Assembly (NCBI RefSeq): GCF_041146395.1
Contig: NC_090983.1
Location: forward strand, 65,293,501-65,357,500
Reading direction: 5' to 3'
DNA: 64,000 bases
Source of the DNA: Eulemur rufifrons
Taxonomy: Eukaryota > Chordata > Mammalia > Primates > Lemuridae
Shown piece after piece: positions 61,908 to 64,000 of this stretch. The notes below the pieces were generated by a model. It was not told the DNA's origin, made no database searches, and saw nothing but the letters and a program-made list of their open reading frames with translations. The translations under genes and the position numbers were made by a program. Positions within the stretch are counted from its first letter, which is position 1. The number at the start of each line of letters is the position of its first letter.

Positions 61908-62184
61908 CTTTTTTTTTTTTTTTTTTTTTTTGAGAAAGTCTCACTCTGTCACCCTGGGTAGGGTGCAGTGGTGTCCTCACGGCTCACTGCAACCTCAGAT
62001 CAGGGGCTCAGTGATTCTCCTTTCTCAGCCTCCCGAGTAGCTGAGCCTATAGGTGCATGCCCCAATGCCTGGCTAATTTTTCTATTTCTTGTAGAGGCGG
62101 GTCTCAAACTCCTGAGCTCAAGCAGTCCTCCCGCCTTGGCCTCCCGGAGTGCTAGAATTACAGGCGTGAGCCACCTCACTGGCC
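61908..62184 (-). mobile_element. Alu, antisense
   Basis: A T run of about 22, 'gagaaagtctcactctgtca', 'aatttttctatttcttgtag' and the 5' end 'gtgagccacctcactggcc'. Moderately diverged, no A/T linker. Opposite in orientation to the three elements just before it. Confidence 0.92.
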
Positions 62185-64000
62185 TTTGTTTACTTTTTAG
62201 TGATAAAAATTTTGAGGGAATAAATTTATTTGCCAGTTTGCTCAAATAGTTCTCCATCTTATAACTTACCTTTGTTCAGAAAGAAAACCTCACTATCCAT
62301 TTATTTCCATTTTCTGTGTCATTTGGAGTCTACTACCCTAAACCTTAATCACCTTTCTGGTCTACATTCAGGCTTTCCTCCTTCACACCCAGGCAATCTT
62401 CAATTCCAGTCCATTCTTTCTCCAAGAAGGCCAATATACAGTTCCCCTTCCTTTCCGGCTCTAGTTCCCATGCCCTAATGCAGACCATCATAATTTTTAT
62501 GTGGACAATTGAGACAATTTCCTGTATCAACCTCCAGATTTTCTTTCAGTTCATTACTGTTCAGGGTGTGGACCTTGGATCATCTGCATTAGGGTAGCCT
62601 GAACCTGAGGTCCTTGTTAAAAATACTGTGACTTTAAAGGAAAGGACTCCAGCTCTCTGTTAGATAATGCTATGTCTTACTCAGGGTAAGGTGCCTTAAC
62701 AAATATTTAAGTAGCTGAAACTTTGTTTTTATACTACATTACAGTCTTACAGTGTACTTTCATTTATTTCATTTACTTATTTTCATTTATTTACTTATCT
62801 GGATTATTTTATTCAGTCTTATGAAATAAACTTTTTTTCCTTCTTTCTCTTTGTAGTATTTATAGAAGTGAATGTGTTATTCACCAATGATAAATTAACA
62901 ACCCTTGAAAGTGGGAATTATACAAATATTAATATAAACTTAATCTTTCACCATCTCATTTGTTGATCATCTGTTTTGTTTTTTTTTTTATCTATATCTT
63001 TTACATCTTGGTCAAGAAACATTTTCAGGAATCATTTACTACCTTAAGTCTTAGAAATTTAAAAAAGAATTCTTTTTATATATAATTTATGATTGACAAA
63101 AAAGCCAATAGTATATGAATCAAGTGATATAAATTATATAAGCTTTTCTTGAGGAAAAGTTTATTGAGATAAATACTGTTTGTCCTTACCCACAATTATT
63201 TTTGCTCTTCAATGACTTAAAGCTGTAATGTAAGATTCAGATTTTCCTAACCATCATTTTCTCATTTTCTGAAATCCAGTAGTCAGAAGATGTTTTATGT
63301 AACCCCATATATAAGCAATCCCCTTAGAAAGTATTTACTTCCTAAATGCCAAGAGCAAAAATATAAATGATAATGTCACTGTATTTGTCTGATAAATTTG
63401 GGGCACCAACATATTCTGTGCTTTTTTGACACAGGTTTATTTTTCTAGCTGAAAAAGTATATCTGTAAAAATTGTGTCTGGATAAGAAAAATCTTGGCCA
63501 AAAATTGATTTTATTATTAATAAGATACTTTAAAAACTGAATGCAGATTTGTTTACAGACTCTTTTATTAGTCTCTCTTCTTTTCAAAGCATCACAAATG
63601 TCACTTTTATATTTTTCAATTTACATAATACATGCTGCCTTGCTGCCTAAGAGCATAATAGAAAAATGAAAACCTAAACTAATCAAAAACTTCCCATGCT
63701 GTTGAACATAACATAAAACTGTTCTGATACCTTCCTTCTTAGTGGTTTATGGCCTAAAAATGCACTTGGTACAACTTTTGTTCCTATTGACTTCATTGGA
63801 AATCTCAGCAAAAAATTTTCATTTTCCTCAATTTTTAAAATTATTTTTAACATGAGAATTACTGAAAGGAGTTAGTATAGTATTATTTTTATCATAAAGA
63901 TATGGACTATATACATTCATTTTTTTCTGACCCAGTCTTTCCTTGATCTTTGGGTGTGTTTTCATGGCTTAATGTTGTGATCAGTTACTTATCAAGTATA

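Overview
This window is AT-rich, intron-dominated DNA from a strepsirrhine primate, most likely a Malagasy lemur. The protein-coding content is that of a mammalian chromatin gene. Many of the dimeric Alu elements have the layout I associate with lemur Alus: a 7SL-type Alu with an extra A/T-rich segment between the monomers (reading roughly aaattatatggacaactaaa then tatata) and a 'gttgctgtgagctaggctgacgcca' type right arm. One L1 3' end also looks lemur-like. The exact species cannot be read from this window.

One gene is recognisable: BAZ2B (bromodomain adjacent to zinc finger domain 2B), on the + strand. Eleven consecutive coding exons run from the start codon at 16292 to 53730. They join without a frame break into 2466 nt, or 822 codons. 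This is about the first 38% of the roughly 2170-residue protein: a Ser/Thr-rich N-terminus, Lys/Gln-rich linkers, three acidic Ser/Asp/Glu tracts, and the complete or nearly complete MBD-like (TAM) domain at about residues 739-810. The DDT, PHD and bromodomain exons must lie beyond 64000. Every junction has a GT donor and an AG acceptor, and the phases agree.

Layout: 1-16289 is an intron, or possibly introns, upstream of the start-codon exon. 16437-53628 holds ten introns of 269 to 12257 bp. 53731-64000 is the first 10.3 kb of the next intron. The introns hold about twenty Alu copies, ancient and lineage-specific L1 pieces, L2 and MIR, a MaLR LTR, an ERV-L-type LTR with a leucine-tRNA-like primer-binding site nested in an old L1, a MER5A-type hAT element with a perfect 8-bp duplication, and five pogo/Tigger-type DNA transposons, four of them with TA duplications at both ends. 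I see no CpG island, promoter, tRNA, rRNA, CRISPR array or second gene.

I found no new biological system. The items worth a second look are structural: LINE sequence lying within about 25-55 bp of two BAZ2B splice acceptors, an in-frame tandem acceptor 6 nt apart, inverted lemur-type Alu pairs flanking coding exons, weak donors with short in-frame read-through tails, and nested transposon insertions.
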